DNA of 64,000 nucleotides, from NCBI RefSeq assembly GCF_000716875.1, contig NZ_JNWQ01000029.1, positions 34,479-98,478 on the forward strand. The letters run 5' to 3'. Positions 29,407 to 38,471 of this stretch are shown piece after piece. Position numbers and translations under genes: made by a program. Origin of the DNA: Streptomyces novaecaesareae (GTDB lineage Bacteria; Actinomycetota; Actinomycetes; Streptomycetales; Streptomycetaceae). Numbering within the stretch: the first letter of the stretch is position 1; each line of letters begins with the position of its first letter. Under the pieces are notes generated by a model. It searched no databases. It saw only the letters and a program-made list of their open reading frames with translations, and was not told where the DNA came from.

Positions 29407-29970
29407 ATGCAGCACACCGTCGTGCAGGACCAGGCCGTGCCGGACACGGAAGCACCGGAGGCGGCCGTACCCGCCACGGCCGCGCCCGCCACGGCCGTAC
29501 CCGAGACGACCGCGTCCGGGGAGAAGGCCAGGGCCGTCCCGGACCGCAACAGCAAGAACGGGCTCGGCCGCTACGGGGAGCGGGTCGCCGCCCGCCGCCT
29601 CGCGGAGGCCGGGCTCCGCATCCTGGACCGCAACTGGCGCTGCGTCGAGGGCGAGCTGGACATCGTCGCCCTCGACGGCGACACCGTGGCCGTCTGCGAG
29701 GTGAAGACCCGCTCCGAGCGGGGCTTCCAACAGCCCAGCGAGGCCATCGACCGGGTCAAGGCCGCCCGGCTGCAGCGCCTGGCCGAGCGCTGGATGGCCG
29801 AGCGCTGGCCCGGCCACTTCGCCCGGCTGGCCGGGCCCGACTACGACGCCGGCCCGACGGACCCGCACTGGCCGCCCGCCCCGCCGGGCGGTGTGCGGAT
29901 CGACCTGGTCGCCGTGGTCAACCGGGCGCGGGGTGCGGCCCTGGTCGACCACCTGCGGGGGGTGGTCTGA
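29407..29970 (+). CDS. yraN: YraN/UPF0102 family endonuclease-like protein
   Basis: 187 residues. The first 45 residues are Ala/Pro/Thr low complexity. The UPF0102 domain follows: GLGRYGERVAARRLAEAG, ILDRNWRCVEGELDIVALDGD and VAVCEVKTRSERGFQQPSEAID. The E-(x)n-D-(x)n-EVK layout is that of the PD-(D/E)xK nuclease fold. The biochemical role is unsettled. ATG with GGAGGT 7 nt upstream. comM starts one base after the stop. Confidence 0.92.
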   Translation: MQHTVVQDQAVPDTEAPEAAVPATAAPATAVPETTASGEKARAVPDRNSKNGLGRYGERVAARRLAEAGLRILDRNWRCVEGELDIVALDGDTVAVCEVKTRSERGFQQPSEAIDRVKAARLQRLAERWMAERWPGHFARLAGPDYDAGPTDPHWPPAPPGGVRIDLVAVVNRARGAALVDHLRGVV

Positions 29971-29971
29971 G

Positions 29972-31681
29972 ATGGCCTTCGCCCGTACCTGTTCCGTCGC
30001 GCTGGTCGGCGTCGACGGCGTGATCGTCGAGGTCCAGGCCGATCTGGAGCCCGGGGTGGCCGCGTTCACCCTGGTCGGCCTGCCCGACAAAGCGCTCAGC
30101 GAGGCCCGCGACCGGGTCCGCGCCGCGGTCGTGAACAGCGGCGAGGCCTGGCCGCAGCGCAAGCTGACGGTCGGCCTCAGCCCCGCGTCGGTTCCCAAGA
30201 GCGGCAGCGGCTTCGACCTCGCGGTGGCCTGCGCCGTGCTCGCCGCCGCCGAGCGGCTCGACCCCTCCTCCATCGCCGACCTGCTGATCATCGGCGAGCT
30301 GGGGCTGGACGGCCGGGTGCGGCCGGTCCGGGGGGTGCTGCCGTCGGTGCTGGCCGCCGCCGACGCCGGGTACGAACGGGTCGTGGTCGCCGAGCAGACC
30401 GCGCCCGAGGCCTCGCTCGTCCCCGGGGTGACGGTGATCGGAGTCCGCAGCCTGCGCCAGCTGCTGGCCATCCTGACCGGGGCGGCGGCACCGGAGGAGC
30501 CGCCCGACCCGATCAGCGGTCGGCCGGATCCGCTGATGGCCGGGCTGATGCTGCCCAGTGCGAGCGTGCGGGGTCTGTCCGACGACAAGGCTGCCCACCT
30601 CGACATGGCCGACGTGGCCGGCCAGTACGAGGCCAGGCGCGCCCTGGAGATCGCCGCCGCCGGGGGACACCACCTCTACCTGAAGGGGCCGCCGGGCGCG
30701 GGCAAGACCATGCTGGCGGAGCGACTGCCCGCGCTGCTCCCACCGCTGACCCAGAAGGAGGCCCTGGAGGTCACCGCCGTGCACTCGGTGGCGGGCCTGC
30801 TCCCGGCCGGGCGCCCGCTGATCGACACCGCGCCCTACTGCGCCCCGCACCACTCCACCACGATGCCCGCGATCGTCGGTGGCGGCAGCGGCCTGCCGCG
30901 GCCGGGCGCCGTCTCGCTGGCCCACCGGGGCGTGCTGTTCCTGGACGAGGCCCCGGAGTTCCCCGTCCGGGTGCTCGACGCGCTGCGCCAGCCGCTGGAG
31001 TCCGGAGAGGTGGTGATCGCCCGCTCGGCCGGGTCGCTCCGGCTCCCGGCCCGTTTCCTCCTCTGCCTGGCCGCCAACCCCTGCCCGTGCGGCCGGTTCT
31101 CACGACGGGGCGAGGGGTGCGAATGCACCCCGACGATGGTAAGCCGCTACCAGGGGCGGCTCTCCGGGCCGCTGTTGGACCGGGTCGACCTCCAGGTCCA
31201 GGTAGCCCCGGTGACACGGGTCGAACTCATGGAACGGGACGCCACGGCGGAGACCACCGAGACCGTCGCGGCCCGGGTGCTGGCGGCACGGGAGCGGGCG
31301 GCGGCCCGGCTGGCGAGCACCCCGTGGCAGACCAACGCGGAGGTGCCGGGCCATGAGTTGCGAACGCGCTGGCAGCTCGCGCCCGGTGCGCTCAACGACG
31401 TCGCACGCCAGTTGGAGCGGGGGCTGCTGACCGCCCGCGGCCTGGACCGGGTGCTCCGGGTCGCCTGGACGGTGGCGGACCTGGCCGGCCGTGACCGGCC
31501 CGACCAGCGGGACCTGCGCACCGCCCTGGTCCTGCGCACCGGGGTGGAGCACGGCCTGCCGTCGACGGAACGAGCCCTCGGCAGGCTCGGGCGAATCCCG
31601 GCCCAGCGCACCGGCCCGCCGGACGTCGGCCGGCCCGGCCCGGGCATCGAACGATCGGAGCACGAGGAGGGCGAGGCATGA
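29972..31681 (+). CDS. comM: Magnesium chelatase-like AAA+ protein ComM/YifB
   Basis: 569 residues. In transforming bacteria ComM drives branch migration during recombination of incoming DNA. An N-terminal Lon-like domain (about 1-170) precedes the AAA+ domain: Walker A GPPGAGKTMLAERL, Walker B GVLFLDEAPEF. A Cys-rich zinc insertion NPCPCGRFSRRGEGCEC follows, then SRYQGRLSGPLLDRVDL and a C-terminal Mg-chelatase domain. The start is one base after the yraN stop, and the stop overlaps dprA by four bases, so yraN-comM-dprA form one operon. Confidence 0.95.
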   Translation: MAFARTCSVALVGVDGVIVEVQADLEPGVAAFTLVGLPDKALSEARDRVRAAVVNSGEAWPQRKLTVGLSPASVPKSGSGFDLAVACAVLAAAERLDPSSIADLLIIGELGLDGRVRPVRGVLPSVLAAADAGYERVVVAEQTAPEASLVPGVTVIGVRSLRQLLAILTGAAAPEEPPDPISGRPDPLMAGLMLPSASVRGLSDDKAAHLDMADVAGQYEARRALEIAAAGGHHLYLKGPPGAGKTMLAERLPALLPPLTQKEALEVTAVHSVAGLLPAGRPLIDTAPYCAPHHSTTMPAIVGGGSGLPRPGAVSLAHRGVLFLDEAPEFPVRVLDALRQPLESGEVVIARSAGSLRLPARFLLCLAANPCPCGRFSRRGEGCECTPTMVSRYQGRLSGPLLDRVDLQVQVAPVTRVELMERDATAETTETVAARVLAARERAAARLASTPWQTNAEVPGHELRTRWQLAPGALNDVARQLERGLLTARGLDRVLRVAWTVADLAGRDRPDQRDLRTALVLRTGVEHGLPSTERALGRLGRIPAQRTGPPDVGRPGPGIERSEHEEGEA

Positions 31682-32928
31682 ACCAGCTGTTGAGGCACTC
31701 CCAGGCGCACTGCGCGGCCGGAGCCGCGGGTGACACCGCGCCCGGTGCCGCGCCCGGTGCCGCGCCCGGTGCCGCGTCCGGCGCCGCGTCCGGCGCGACC
31801 GCAGCGCCCGAACCCGAGCGCCTCGCCCGCGTCCGGCTCAGCCGGCTCAGCGAGCCGGGGGACGCGGTGCTCGGCCGCTGGCTCGGCCGGCTCCCCGCCG
31901 TCGACGTGGTCGAGGCGATCCGGACCGGGACGGTCCCCGACCACCCGGGGCTGGACGCCGAGCGGCTGGCCGGGTACCAGGCGAGACTCCCGGGGCCGGA
32001 CCCGGAGACGGACCTGAAACGGGTGCGGCACGCCGGTGGACGGTTCATCATTCCGGGGGACACGGAATGGCCCAGTCAACTCGACGATCTGGGCGACGGA
32101 CGCCCGATCGGGCTCTGGGTGACCGGTACCGGCTCGCTGCGGCTCCTGGCGCTCCGCTCGGTCGCCGTCGTGGGCTCCCGCGCCTGCACGGCCTACGGTG
32201 CCCACGTCGCCGGCGAGCTGTCGGCCCAACTGGCCGAGCGCGGCTGGGTGGTGGTCTCCGGTGCCGCCTACGGGATCGACGCGGCCGCCCACCGAGGAGC
32301 ACTCGCCGTTGGCGGGATGACCATCGGGGTGCTCGCCTGCGGAGTCGACGTGGCGTACCCGAAGGGGAACGCCGAACTGATCCGGCGGATCGGCGTCCAA
32401 GGCCTGTTGGTCAGTGAACTCCCGCCCGGGGAACACCCGAACCGCTTCCGCTTCGTCCTTCGCAACCGGGTCATCGCGGCGCTCACCCGGGGCACCGTGG
32501 TGGTCGAGGCGGCCGTGCGCAGTGGTGCCCTGAGCACGGCCCGACGGGCACGGGACCTCAACCGCCACACCATGGGCGTGGCCGGCCCGGTGACCTCGGA
32601 GCTCTCGGCCGGGGTGCACGCCCTGATCCGCAGCGGCGGCGCCACGCTGGTCACCGACGCGGCCGAGATCAGCGAGCTGGTCGGGGCGATCGGGGACGAT
32701 CTGGCCCCGCAGCGCAGCGGACCGGTGCTGCCGCGCGACCTGCTGGAGCCCCCGGTGGCCCGGGTGCTGGAGGCCGTACCGGCGACGGTGGAGGGCGCGC
32801 CGGTCGAGCGACTGGCCCGCCAGTCCGGGCTCCCGCCGGACGAAGTCCTGCAGAGGCTCTACGAGTTGGTCTCGCTCGGCTACGTCGAGCGACACGGCGC
32901 GCACTGGCGCATGGTGCGGAGGAGGTGA
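31678..32928 (+). CDS. dprA: DNA processing protein DprA
   Basis: DprA loads RecA on single-stranded DNA during transformation. 416 residues. Start ATGA overlaps comM. An N-terminal Ala/Gly/Pro repeat (GAAPGAAPGAAPGAASGAAS, 12-bp unit at 31739-31798) precedes the SAM-like helical part and the Rossmann domain: VAVVGSRACTAYG, VVSGAAYGIDAAAHRGAL, YPKGNAELIRRI, HPNRFRFVLRNRVIAAL. A C-terminal winged helix (about 350-416) follows. Complete despite streptomycetes not being known for natural competence. Confidence 0.95.
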   Translation: MNQLLRHSQAHCAAGAAGDTAPGAAPGAAPGAASGAASGATAAPEPERLARVRLSRLSEPGDAVLGRWLGRLPAVDVVEAIRTGTVPDHPGLDAERLAGYQARLPGPDPETDLKRVRHAGGRFIIPGDTEWPSQLDDLGDGRPIGLWVTGTGSLRLLALRSVAVVGSRACTAYGAHVAGELSAQLAERGWVVVSGAAYGIDAAAHRGALAVGGMTIGVLACGVDVAYPKGNAELIRRIGVQGLLVSELPPGEHPNRFRFVLRNRVIAALTRGTVVVEAAVRSGALSTARRARDLNRHTMGVAGPVTSELSAGVHALIRSGGATLVTDAAEISELVGAIGDDLAPQRSGPVLPRDLLEPPVARVLEAVPATVEGAPVERLARQSGLPPDEVLQRLYELVSLGYVERHGAHWRMVRRR

Positions 32929-33153
32929 GCGTCGGAGCGGAGAACACCTGTACGCCGAGGGGTCGCGCGGCGGGACGGCCCGGCTGACCTGCTGATCCGG
33001 TACTTCCGCTCGCGTGGCCGGATCCGGTGAGTGAACGCCACCGGATCGGGGGACGACCGAGTGGCGGTAGCGCTTTGCAGTGAGTCGGTCACGCTACGCT
33101 CCACATGCCTTCCCTATCAGCACATGACTCGGCAGAACGGCGCAGACCAACGC

Positions 33154-34341
33154 ATGCCCACACACATTCCCGGACACAGAGTGACCGGTGGCGCCCGGTC
33201 CTCGGGAGGGCCGAGGACCGAGCGGCGCTCCGCGACCGAGTTCCCGTCCAAGTCGGCGGGGACGATGGGAGGCCTGTCGCGCCAGGGCGGCCGGCCGACG
33301 GTGGTGCCAGGCCAGCCCGCGGACGCGACCCGGGACGCCGAGGCGACGCGCGGCGGCGAGGCGGCCCGCGTCGCTGACGCGCCCGCCGACACGTCCGCCG
33401 GCCCCGATGCCGACGGCGCGGCCAGTCCGCCCGGCACCGACCGGGCGCCGGACGCCGTTCCTCCGCCGCCCTCCCCGCCCGTCTCCCAGTCCCGTCGGGA
33501 GCAGGCGGCGGGCGGCCAGGGGCAGGGCGGCCAGCGGCAGAACGGCCAAGGGCAGAACGGCCAGGAAGCCGCGGCCCAGAGCCGCAGTGCGCTCGAAGAG
33601 CTCTGGCGCTCCTACAAGGAGACCGGGGACCAGCGGCTGCGGGAGCAGCTGATCCTGCACTACTCACCGCTCGTCAAGTACGTGGCGGGCCGGGTCGGGG
33701 TCGGTCTGCCCTCCAACGTCGAGCAGGCGGACTTCGTCTCCTCCGGGGTCTTCGGGCTGATCGACGCGATCGAGAAGTTCGACATCGATCGCGCCATCAA
33801 GTTCGAGACCTACGCGATCAGCCGCATCCGCGGCGCGATCATCGACGAGCTGCGCGCCCTGGACTGGATCCCCCGCTCGGTGCGGCAGAAGGCGAAGGCG
33901 GTCGAGCGGACGTACGCGACGCTGGAGGCCCGGCTGCGCCGGACACCGCACGAGCCCGAGGTCGCGGCCGAGATGGGCATCGCGATCGAGGACCTGCACG
34001 CGATCTTCAGCCAGCTGTCGCTCGCCAACGTCGTGGCGCTCGACGAACTGCTCCACCCGGTGGGGGAGGGCGGCGACCGGCTGAGCCTGATGGACACCCT
34101 GGAGGACCACGGCGCGGACAACCCGGTCGAGGTGGCCGAGGACCGTGAGCTGCGCAGGCTGCTGGCCCAGGCGGTCAACACCCTCCCCGAGCGGGAGAAG
34201 ACCGTGGTGACGCTCTACTACTACGAGGGGCTCACCCTCGCCGAGATCGGGCAGGTGCTGGGGGTGACGGAGAGTCGGGTGAGCCAGATCCACACCAAGT
34301 CCGTCCTCCAGCTGCGCGCCAAGCTGTCGGACGTCCGGTAG
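33154..34341 (+). CDS. whiG: Sporulation sigma factor WhiG with long N-terminal extension
   Basis: WhiG is the FliA-type sigma factor that commits aerial hyphae to sporulation. The sigma core from [13 protein letters not shown] (residue 147) is near-identical to WhiG as I recall it: [47 protein letters not shown] (split here at IRGAII), [13 protein letters not shown], then [21 protein letters not shown]. Known WhiG has about 280 residues with about 30 before the core; here 146 residues precede it, rich in Ala, Pro, Gly and Gln ([17 protein letters not shown]). The ATG at 33154 (MPTHIPGHR) resembles the known start MPQHT. No ribosome-binding site is visible. An internal start such as ATG 33265 cannot be excluded. 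Confidence 0.93.
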   Translation: MPTHIPGHRVTGGARSSGGPRTERRSATEFPSKSAGTMGGLSRQGGRPTVVPGQPADATRDAEATRGGEAARVADAPADTSAGPDADGAASPPGTDRAPDAVPPPPSPPVSQSRREQAAGGQGQGGQRQNGQGQNGQEAAAQSRSALEELWRSYKETGDQRLREQLILHYSPLVKYVAGRVGVGLPSNVEQADFVSSGVFGLIDAIEKFDIDRAIKFETYAISRIRGAIIDELRALDWIPRSVRQKAKAVERTYATLEARLRRTPHEPEVAAEMGIAIEDLHAIFSQLSLANVVALDELLHPVGEGGDRLSLMDTLEDHGADNPVEVAEDRELRRLLAQAVNTLPEREKTVVTLYYYEGLTLAEIGQVLGVTESRVSQIHTKSVLQLRAKLSDVR

Positions 34342-34369
34342 CACGTCGGTCCGGCGGGGCGGGTGTCCG

Positions 34370-34390
34370 GCCCGGCGGGGCCCGCCGGGC
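34370..34390 (+). terminator. Terminator-like palindrome after whiG
   Basis: GCCCGGCGGG-G-CCCGCCGGGC, perfect 10-bp arms with one central base, 28 nt after the stop. Confidence 0.6.
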
Positions 34391-34445
34391 GCGTCGGCAC
34401 CGGCTCCGGATGCGCGGCGCCGTATCGGCCGCGGGTAGGGCTCCG

Positions 34446-34451
34446 TACAGT
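34446..34451 (+). promoter_or_regulatory. -10 element TACAGT, predicted leaderless start for the TetR gene
   Basis: TACAGT fits TAnnnT; GGGAGC (6 nt) separates it from the GTG at 34458. The GGGAG in the gap is too close to the start codon to serve as a ribosome-binding site. Confidence 0.5.
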
Positions 34452-34457
34452 GGGAGC

Positions 34458-35066
34458 GTGCCGAAGATCCGAGCGGCCACGGTGGCCGAGCATCGCCAGC
34501 TGCAGCGCGCAGCCCTCCTCGACGCTGCCCGCACACTGCTCACCGAGGGCGGTATGGAGGCCCTGACCTTCCCCGCGCTCGCGACGCGCACCGGGCTGGC
34601 GCGTTCCTCGGTCTACGAGTACTTCCGCTCCCGCGCCGCCGTGGTCGAGGCGCTCTGCGAGGTGGACTTCCCGCTCTGGGCGGCCGAGATCGAGGCCGGG
34701 ATGGAGAGCTGCGACACCGCCGCCGAGCGGATCGAGGCGTACGTCCGCGGCCAGCTGGCGCTGGCTGCCGACCCGCGCCACCGTGCGGTCGTGGCGATCT
34801 CGGCGCTGGAGTTGGACGAGGCCGCGCGCGAGCGGATCCGGGCGGCGCACGGCAGGCTGGCCGGCCTGCTCGTCCAAGCGCTGGAGGAGCTGGGCCACAA
34901 GCAGACCCGACTCGCCGCGGCACTGCTGCAGGGGGTCGTGGAGGCGGCCGTCCGTCGGGCCGAGCAGGCGGCGGCCGGGAGTCGCGCCGGCTGTGTGACC
35001 GAGAGCAGCGAGCAGATCGCCGACGCCGCCGTCGCCCTGGCGCTGCACGGACTCGGTCGGGCCTGA
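34458..35066 (+). CDS. TetR family transcriptional regulator
   Basis: 202 residues. N-terminal [52 protein letters not shown] in the usual TetR layout (residues 18-65), with the recognition helix around [11 protein letters not shown]. The C-terminal ligand-binding part is helical and unassigned. It lies between whiG and the M23 peptidase gene as in other streptomycetes. The M23 frame on the other strand stays open across nearly all of this gene. Confidence 0.92.
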   Translation: MPKIRAATVAEHRQLQRAALLDAARTLLTEGGMEALTFPALATRTGLARSSVYEYFRSRAAVVEALCEVDFPLWAAEIEAGMESCDTAAERIEAYVRGQLALAADPRHRAVVAISALELDEAARERIRAAHGRLAGLLVQALEELGHKQTRLAAALLQGVVEAAVRRAEQAAAGSRAGCVTESSEQIADAAVALALHGLGRA

Positions 35067-35814
35067 TCCGCTGCCGACCTCGCGTCGGGCGTGGGCTCGC
35101 GGGGTGTGTGCTCGCCGGGTGTGAGCCGGCGGGGTGTGCGCTCGTGGAGTGTGAGCTGACGTCCTGTCCACTCCCGCCGTTCAGGGGCAGCAGTCGTGCC
35201 GTGCCCGCGCCGAACAGGGCCAGCGGGTCCAGGTAGCGGCCCCCGCGCAGCAGCCCCCAGTGCAGGCAGTCGTGCGCGGGGCAGTGCCGTCCGTCCGCGG
35301 CGAGCTGCCCGATCACCTGCCCGGCGGCCACCGTGGTGCCGACCGGCACGGTGCCGGTGACGGGCAGGTAGGTGGTCCGGAGCGGGGGAGACCCCGAGCC
35401 CGGGTGGGAGACGGTCACCACCGGACGGCCCGCCACCAGGCCGGAGAACGCGATCACCCCGGCGGCCGCCGCCCGTACCTCCGCCCCGGGCGCTGCCGCG
35501 AGGTCCACCCCCCGGTGGCCGGCGGCCCAGGGGTGAGCCGGCGGCTCGAACCGCCCCAGAACCCCTCCGGGCCCGCCCACCGGCCAGGCCCGCACGCCGC
35601 TCCGGCCGACACCCACACCGCCACCCACACCCACACCGCCACCCACACCCACACCGCCACCCACGCCCACACCCACACCGACTCCGGCATCGGCACCACC
35701 GTCGGAGCCCCCGGTCCCACCCGAAGCCGTCGAGGCGCCCGACAGTACGAGCCCCACCGCCACCACCACGGAGAGCGCTCCCCGAACCCCGACGAACCAC
35801 GCACGAGCTGTCAT
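34540..35814 (-). CDS. M23 family peptidase-like secreted protein with read-through C-terminus
   Basis: Start ATG 35814 ([30 protein letters not shown]), a signal peptide ending near residue 30. A Gly/Val repeat (GVGVGG units) follows, then a LytM/M23 domain: [19 protein letters not shown] holds the His and Asp zinc ligands, and the HxH region reads CLHWGLLRG, so the first His is Cys. The domain ends near [17 protein letters not shown] (about residue 220). Instead of stopping, the frame continues through Ser/His/Pro repeats ([19 protein letters not shown]) and then about 175 Arg/Pro-rich residues that are the antisense of tetR. The real protein may end near 35170 if a stop was lost or a frameshift occurred. 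Regions before the tail are well supported; the tail is doubtful. Confidence 0.7.
   Translation of the reverse strand: MTARAWFVGVRGALSVVVAVGLVLSGASTASGGTGGSDGGADAGVGVGVGVGGGVGVGGGVGVGGGVGVGRSGVRAWPVGGPGGVLGRFEPPAHPWAAGHRGVDLAAAPGAEVRAAAAGVIAFSGLVAGRPVVTVSHPGSGSPPLRTTYLPVTGTVPVGTTVAAGQVIGQLAADGRHCPAHDCLHWGLLRGGRYLDPLALFGAGTARLLPLNGGSGQDVSSHSTSAHPAGSHPASTHPASPRPTRGRQRIRPDRVRAAPGRRRRRRSARCSRSHSRRDSRPPPARPDGRPPPRPPAAVPRRVGSACGPAPPALGRAGRPACRAPPGSARARPRPTPAPRSPRPHGGAGRQPAPAGRGRTPRSARRRCRSSPSRPRSRPPRAGSPPRRAPRPRRRGSGSTRRPRNAPARCASRARGRSGPPYRPR
35609..35680. repeat. 18-bp minisatellite inside the M23 gene
   Basis: CCACCCACACCCACACCG repeats perfectly at 35621-35638 and 35639-35656, with partial copies on both sides and a 24-bp variant at 35657-35680. 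On the minus strand it encodes GVGVGG units. Confidence 0.85.
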
Positions 35815-35865
35815 GCGCGAAGGCTCGCCGTCGCGCCGCCGCCGCACCACCCACATCCGGATTCC

Positions 35866-35874
35866 TGTGGACAA
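35866..35874 (-). promoter_or_regulatory. Single consensus streptomycete DnaA box
   Basis: TGTGGACAA, the complement of TTGTCCACA, in the divergent 607-bp gap (35815-36421) between the M23 gene and rpsB. One isolated box; may be chance. The gap shows no ORF. GTGTAC motifs recur at 35909 and 35931. Confidence 0.35.
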
Positions 35875-36144
35875 ACCGCCCGCACACCCGGCCGCCATCC
35901 CTCCGACGGGTGTACTGACGCCGCCATCCGGTGTACAAGCGGCGTACTGGCGGCCTACGGAGGGCAGGCGACGGACCTGGGCGCCGCTCGCCGTCCCGAC
36001 CCCCGCAGTCCTCCCGCAGTCCTCCCGCAGCGCCCCCGCAGACCCGCCACGGCCCCGCCGGCTCCGGCCGTTTCCCGGGCTCTTCCCAGGTCCCCGGCGG
36101 GCCCCCGGCCGCTCGCGAAGTCGCCCGCCGCTCGGCGCTTCCCG

Positions 36145-36150
36145 TACACT
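36145..36150 (+). promoter_or_regulatory. -10 element TACACT for rpsB
   Basis: TACACT fits TAnnnT; a start near 36157 would give a 265-nt leader before rpsB, long enough for S2-type autoregulation. No clear -35. Confidence 0.3.
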
Positions 36151-36421
36151 TCACACGCGACCCGGTCCGCCGGGTCGACTTCGCACGCCCCGCCACCGGT
36201 GGTCGGACGCGGTAAATCCGCGGCCCCGCCAGGTGCGAGTGCCGCTCGGTCCGCCGAGCCCGACCGGCCCCCGGGCCGAGCGGGCGCAAGCGGCTCGGCA
36301 CGTTCGGGGCGTCAGGCGTGGCTGTCACCTGGCCGCCACGGACAAACCGAGCCTGACCCGGCTGTGGGCGATCGCTGCGACGCAGTGCCGCTGCCGGGCC
36401 GCAACACCAAGGAGTACGGCA

Positions 36422-37309
36422 ATGGCCGTCGTCACGATGCGGGAGCTGCTGGAGAGCGGCGTCCACTTCGGTCACCAGACCCGCCGCTGGAACCCGAAGA
36501 TGAAGCGCTTCATCATCACCGAGCGCAACGGCATCTACATCATCGACCTCCTGCAGTCGCTGAACTACATCGACCGCGCCTTCGAGTTCATCAAGGAGAC
36601 CGTTGCCCACGGCGGCAGCGTCCTCTTCGTCGGCACGAAGAAGCAGGCCCAGGAGGCCATCGCCGAGCAGGCCACCCGCGTGGGCATGCCCTACGTGAAC
36701 CAGCGCTGGCTCGGCGGCATGCTGACCAACTTCTCGACCGTCTACAAGCGTCTGCAGCGCCTGAAGGAGCTCGGCGAGCTGGACTTCTCGGACGTGGCCG
36801 GCTCCGGCCTCACCAAGAAGGAGCTCCTGGTCCTCCAGCGCGAGCACGACAAGCTGGAGAAGACCCTCGGCGGTATCCGCGACATGCAGCGCGTTCCCAG
36901 CGCTGTCTGGATCGTGGACACCAAGAAGGAGCACATCGCGGTCGGCGAGGCCCGGAAGCTCAACATCCCGGTCGTCGCCATCCTCGACACCAACTGTGAC
37001 CCCGACGAGGTCGACTACAAGATCCCGGGCAACGACGACGCGATCCGCTCCGTCACCCTGCTGACCCGCGTGATCGCCGACGCCGTGGCCGAGGGCCTGA
37101 AGTCCCGCGCCGGTGTCGCCAAGGGCGACGCCAAGGCCGAGCCGGGCGCCGACCAGCCGCTGGCCGACTGGGAGAAGGACCTCATCGAGGGCGAGAAGAA
37201 GGCCGAGGAGGCCCCCGCCGCTGCCGAGGCCCCCGCTGCCGAGGCCCCCGCCGCCGAGGCTCCGGCCGCCGAGGCCCCTGCCACCGAGGCTCCGGCCGAG
37301 CAGGCCTGA
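36422..37309 (+). CDS. rpsB: 30S ribosomal protein S2
   Basis: 295 residues. Core [40 protein letters not shown] and [18 protein letters not shown] is standard S2. The C-terminal 45 residues are an Ala/Glu/Pro repeat tail ([20 protein letters not shown]), typical for actinobacteria. ATG with AAGGAG 7 nt upstream. Followed by a hairpin and tsf. Confidence 0.98.
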   Translation: MAVVTMRELLESGVHFGHQTRRWNPKMKRFIITERNGIYIIDLLQSLNYIDRAFEFIKETVAHGGSVLFVGTKKQAQEAIAEQATRVGMPYVNQRWLGGMLTNFSTVYKRLQRLKELGELDFSDVAGSGLTKKELLVLQREHDKLEKTLGGIRDMQRVPSAVWIVDTKKEHIAVGEARKLNIPVVAILDTNCDPDEVDYKIPGNDDAIRSVTLLTRVIADAVAEGLKSRAGVAKGDAKAEPGADQPLADWEKDLIEGEKKAEEAPAAAEAPAAEAPAAEAPAAEAPATEAPAEQA

Positions 37310-37321
37310 CGTACCAAGGGT

Positions 37322-37360
37322 GAGGGGCACTCGCCGGTACGAAGCCGGCAGGTGCCCCTC
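37322..37360 (+). terminator. Attenuator-like hairpin between rpsB and tsf
   Basis: GAGGGGCAC / GTGCCCCTC (9 bp) enclosing a second stem GCCGG...CCGGC. It likely reduces but does not abolish read-through into tsf. Confidence 0.75.
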
Positions 37361-37438
37361 TCTCCCGCGCCGGGACCGAACCATCGGTCCCGGCGCCACC
37401 CCACGCAGACACGCGAGACGCGAGAAGAGATTCACACC

Positions 37439-38278
37439 ATGGCGAACTTCACCGCCGCGGACGTCAAGAAGCTCCGTGAGCTCACCGGCGCCGGCATGAT
37501 GGACTGCAAGAAGGCCCTGGACGAGGCCGAGGGCAACGTCGAGAAGGCCGTCGAGCTCCTGCGCATCAAGGGCCAGAAGGGCGTTGCCAAGCGCGAGGGC
37601 CGCGACGCCTCCAACGGCGCCGTTTCCGCGCTGATCGCCGAGGACAAGAAGTCCGGCGTCCTGGTCGAGCTGAACTGCGAGACCGACTTCGTCGCCAAGG
37701 GTGACAACTTCGTCAAGGTCGCCGACGCGATCGCCGCCCACGTCGCCAAGACCGCCCCGGCCGACCTGGACGCCGCCCTGGCCTCCGAGATCGAGGCCGG
37801 CAAGACCGTCCAGCAGTACGTGGACGAGGCCAACGCGACCCTGGGCGAGAAGATCGTCTTCCGTCGCTTCGCCCAGTTCGACGGTGACGGCTTCGTCGCG
37901 GTCTACCTGCACAAGACCAGCCCCGACCTGCCGCCGGCCGTCGGCGTCCTGGTCGAGCTGGACAAGGAGAACGCCGAGGTCGCCAAGGACGTCGCGCAGC
38001 ACATCGCCGCCTTCGCGCCGAAGTACCTGTCCCGCGAGGAGATCCCGGCCGAGGAGCTCGAGAACGAGCGCCGCGTCGCCGAGGCCACCGCTCGCGAGGA
38101 GGGCAAGCCGGAGGCCGCCCTGCCGAAGATCGTCGAGGGTCGCGTCACCGGCTTCGTGAAGGAGAACTCCGTTCTGGAGCAGGCCTTCGCGAAGGACAAC
38201 AAGAAGACCGTCGCCAAGGTCCTCGAGGAGAACGGCGTCGCCCTCAAGCGCTTCGCCCGCTTCCGCGTCGGCGCCTGA
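37439..38278 (+). CDS. tsf: Elongation factor Ts
   Basis: Nucleotide exchange factor for EF-Tu. 279 residues, normal length. The N-terminal UBA-like domain is MANFTAADVKKLRELTGAGMMDCKKAL; core markers are GVLVELNCETDFVAKGDNF and KIVEGRVTGFVKENSVLEQAF, broken here as VEGRV and KENSVLEQ. GAGAAGAGA precedes the ATG. Usual order after rpsB. Confidence 0.98.
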   Translation: MANFTAADVKKLRELTGAGMMDCKKALDEAEGNVEKAVELLRIKGQKGVAKREGRDASNGAVSALIAEDKKSGVLVELNCETDFVAKGDNFVKVADAIAAHVAKTAPADLDAALASEIEAGKTVQQYVDEANATLGEKIVFRRFAQFDGDGFVAVYLHKTSPDLPPAVGVLVELDKENAEVAKDVAQHIAAFAPKYLSREEIPAEELENERRVAEATAREEGKPEAALPKIVEGRVTGFVKENSVLEQAFAKDNKKTVAKVLEENGVALKRFARFRVGA

Positions 38279-38292
38279 GCCACGTTCCACCT

Positions 38293-38321
38293 GGTTCCCG
38301 GCCCCCTTTAGGCTGGGAACC
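38293..38321 (+). terminator. Terminator after tsf
   Basis: GGTTCCCGGCC / GGCTGGGAACC, 11 bp with one G-U, 7-nt loop, 14 nt after the stop. A second hairpin CCCGCCC / GGGCGGG follows at 38325-38346. A TAGGCT at 38309-38314 could be a -10 for pyrH but overlaps the stem. Confidence 0.7.
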
Positions 38322-38415
38322 GCCCCCGCCCGCTGACCAGGGCGGGAGGAACGCCGAACGGGCTCACCCAGCGCCTACCGCCCACGGGCGGGCTCGCGTC
38401 GGCACCAAGAACGAC

Positions 38416-38471
38416 GAGGAGGCCATTGCCGTGCAGGACACCGAACCGGTTCCCGCGGCAGTGGCCTCCTC
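38416..38471 (+). promoter_or_regulatory. Large stem-loop in the pyrH leader that pairs a perfect Shine-Dalgarno
   Basis: GAGGAGGCCATTGCC (38416-38430) pairs with GGCAGTGGCCTCCTC (38457-38471): 15 bp, one G-U. The left arm begins with GAGGAGG, the best ribosome-binding site of the region, followed at 8 nt by GTG 38431. The 26-nt loop contains the self-complementary AACCGGTT. The structure would hide the ribosome-binding site of the leader ORF. Confidence 0.6.

Noticed and set aside
33031..33153. Earlier in-frame start for whiG
   Set aside because: The added codons are not WhiG-like, and the ATG at 33154 gives a start resembling known WhiG.
35866..35874. Replication origin near rpsB
   Set aside because: Only one DnaA box in the gap, with no dnaA/dnaN genes or box cluster.
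34613..38290. 1225-codon minus-strand open frame
   Set aside because: Antisense shadow of rpsB and tsf, joined to the M23 region in another frame; no ribosome-binding site or domain.
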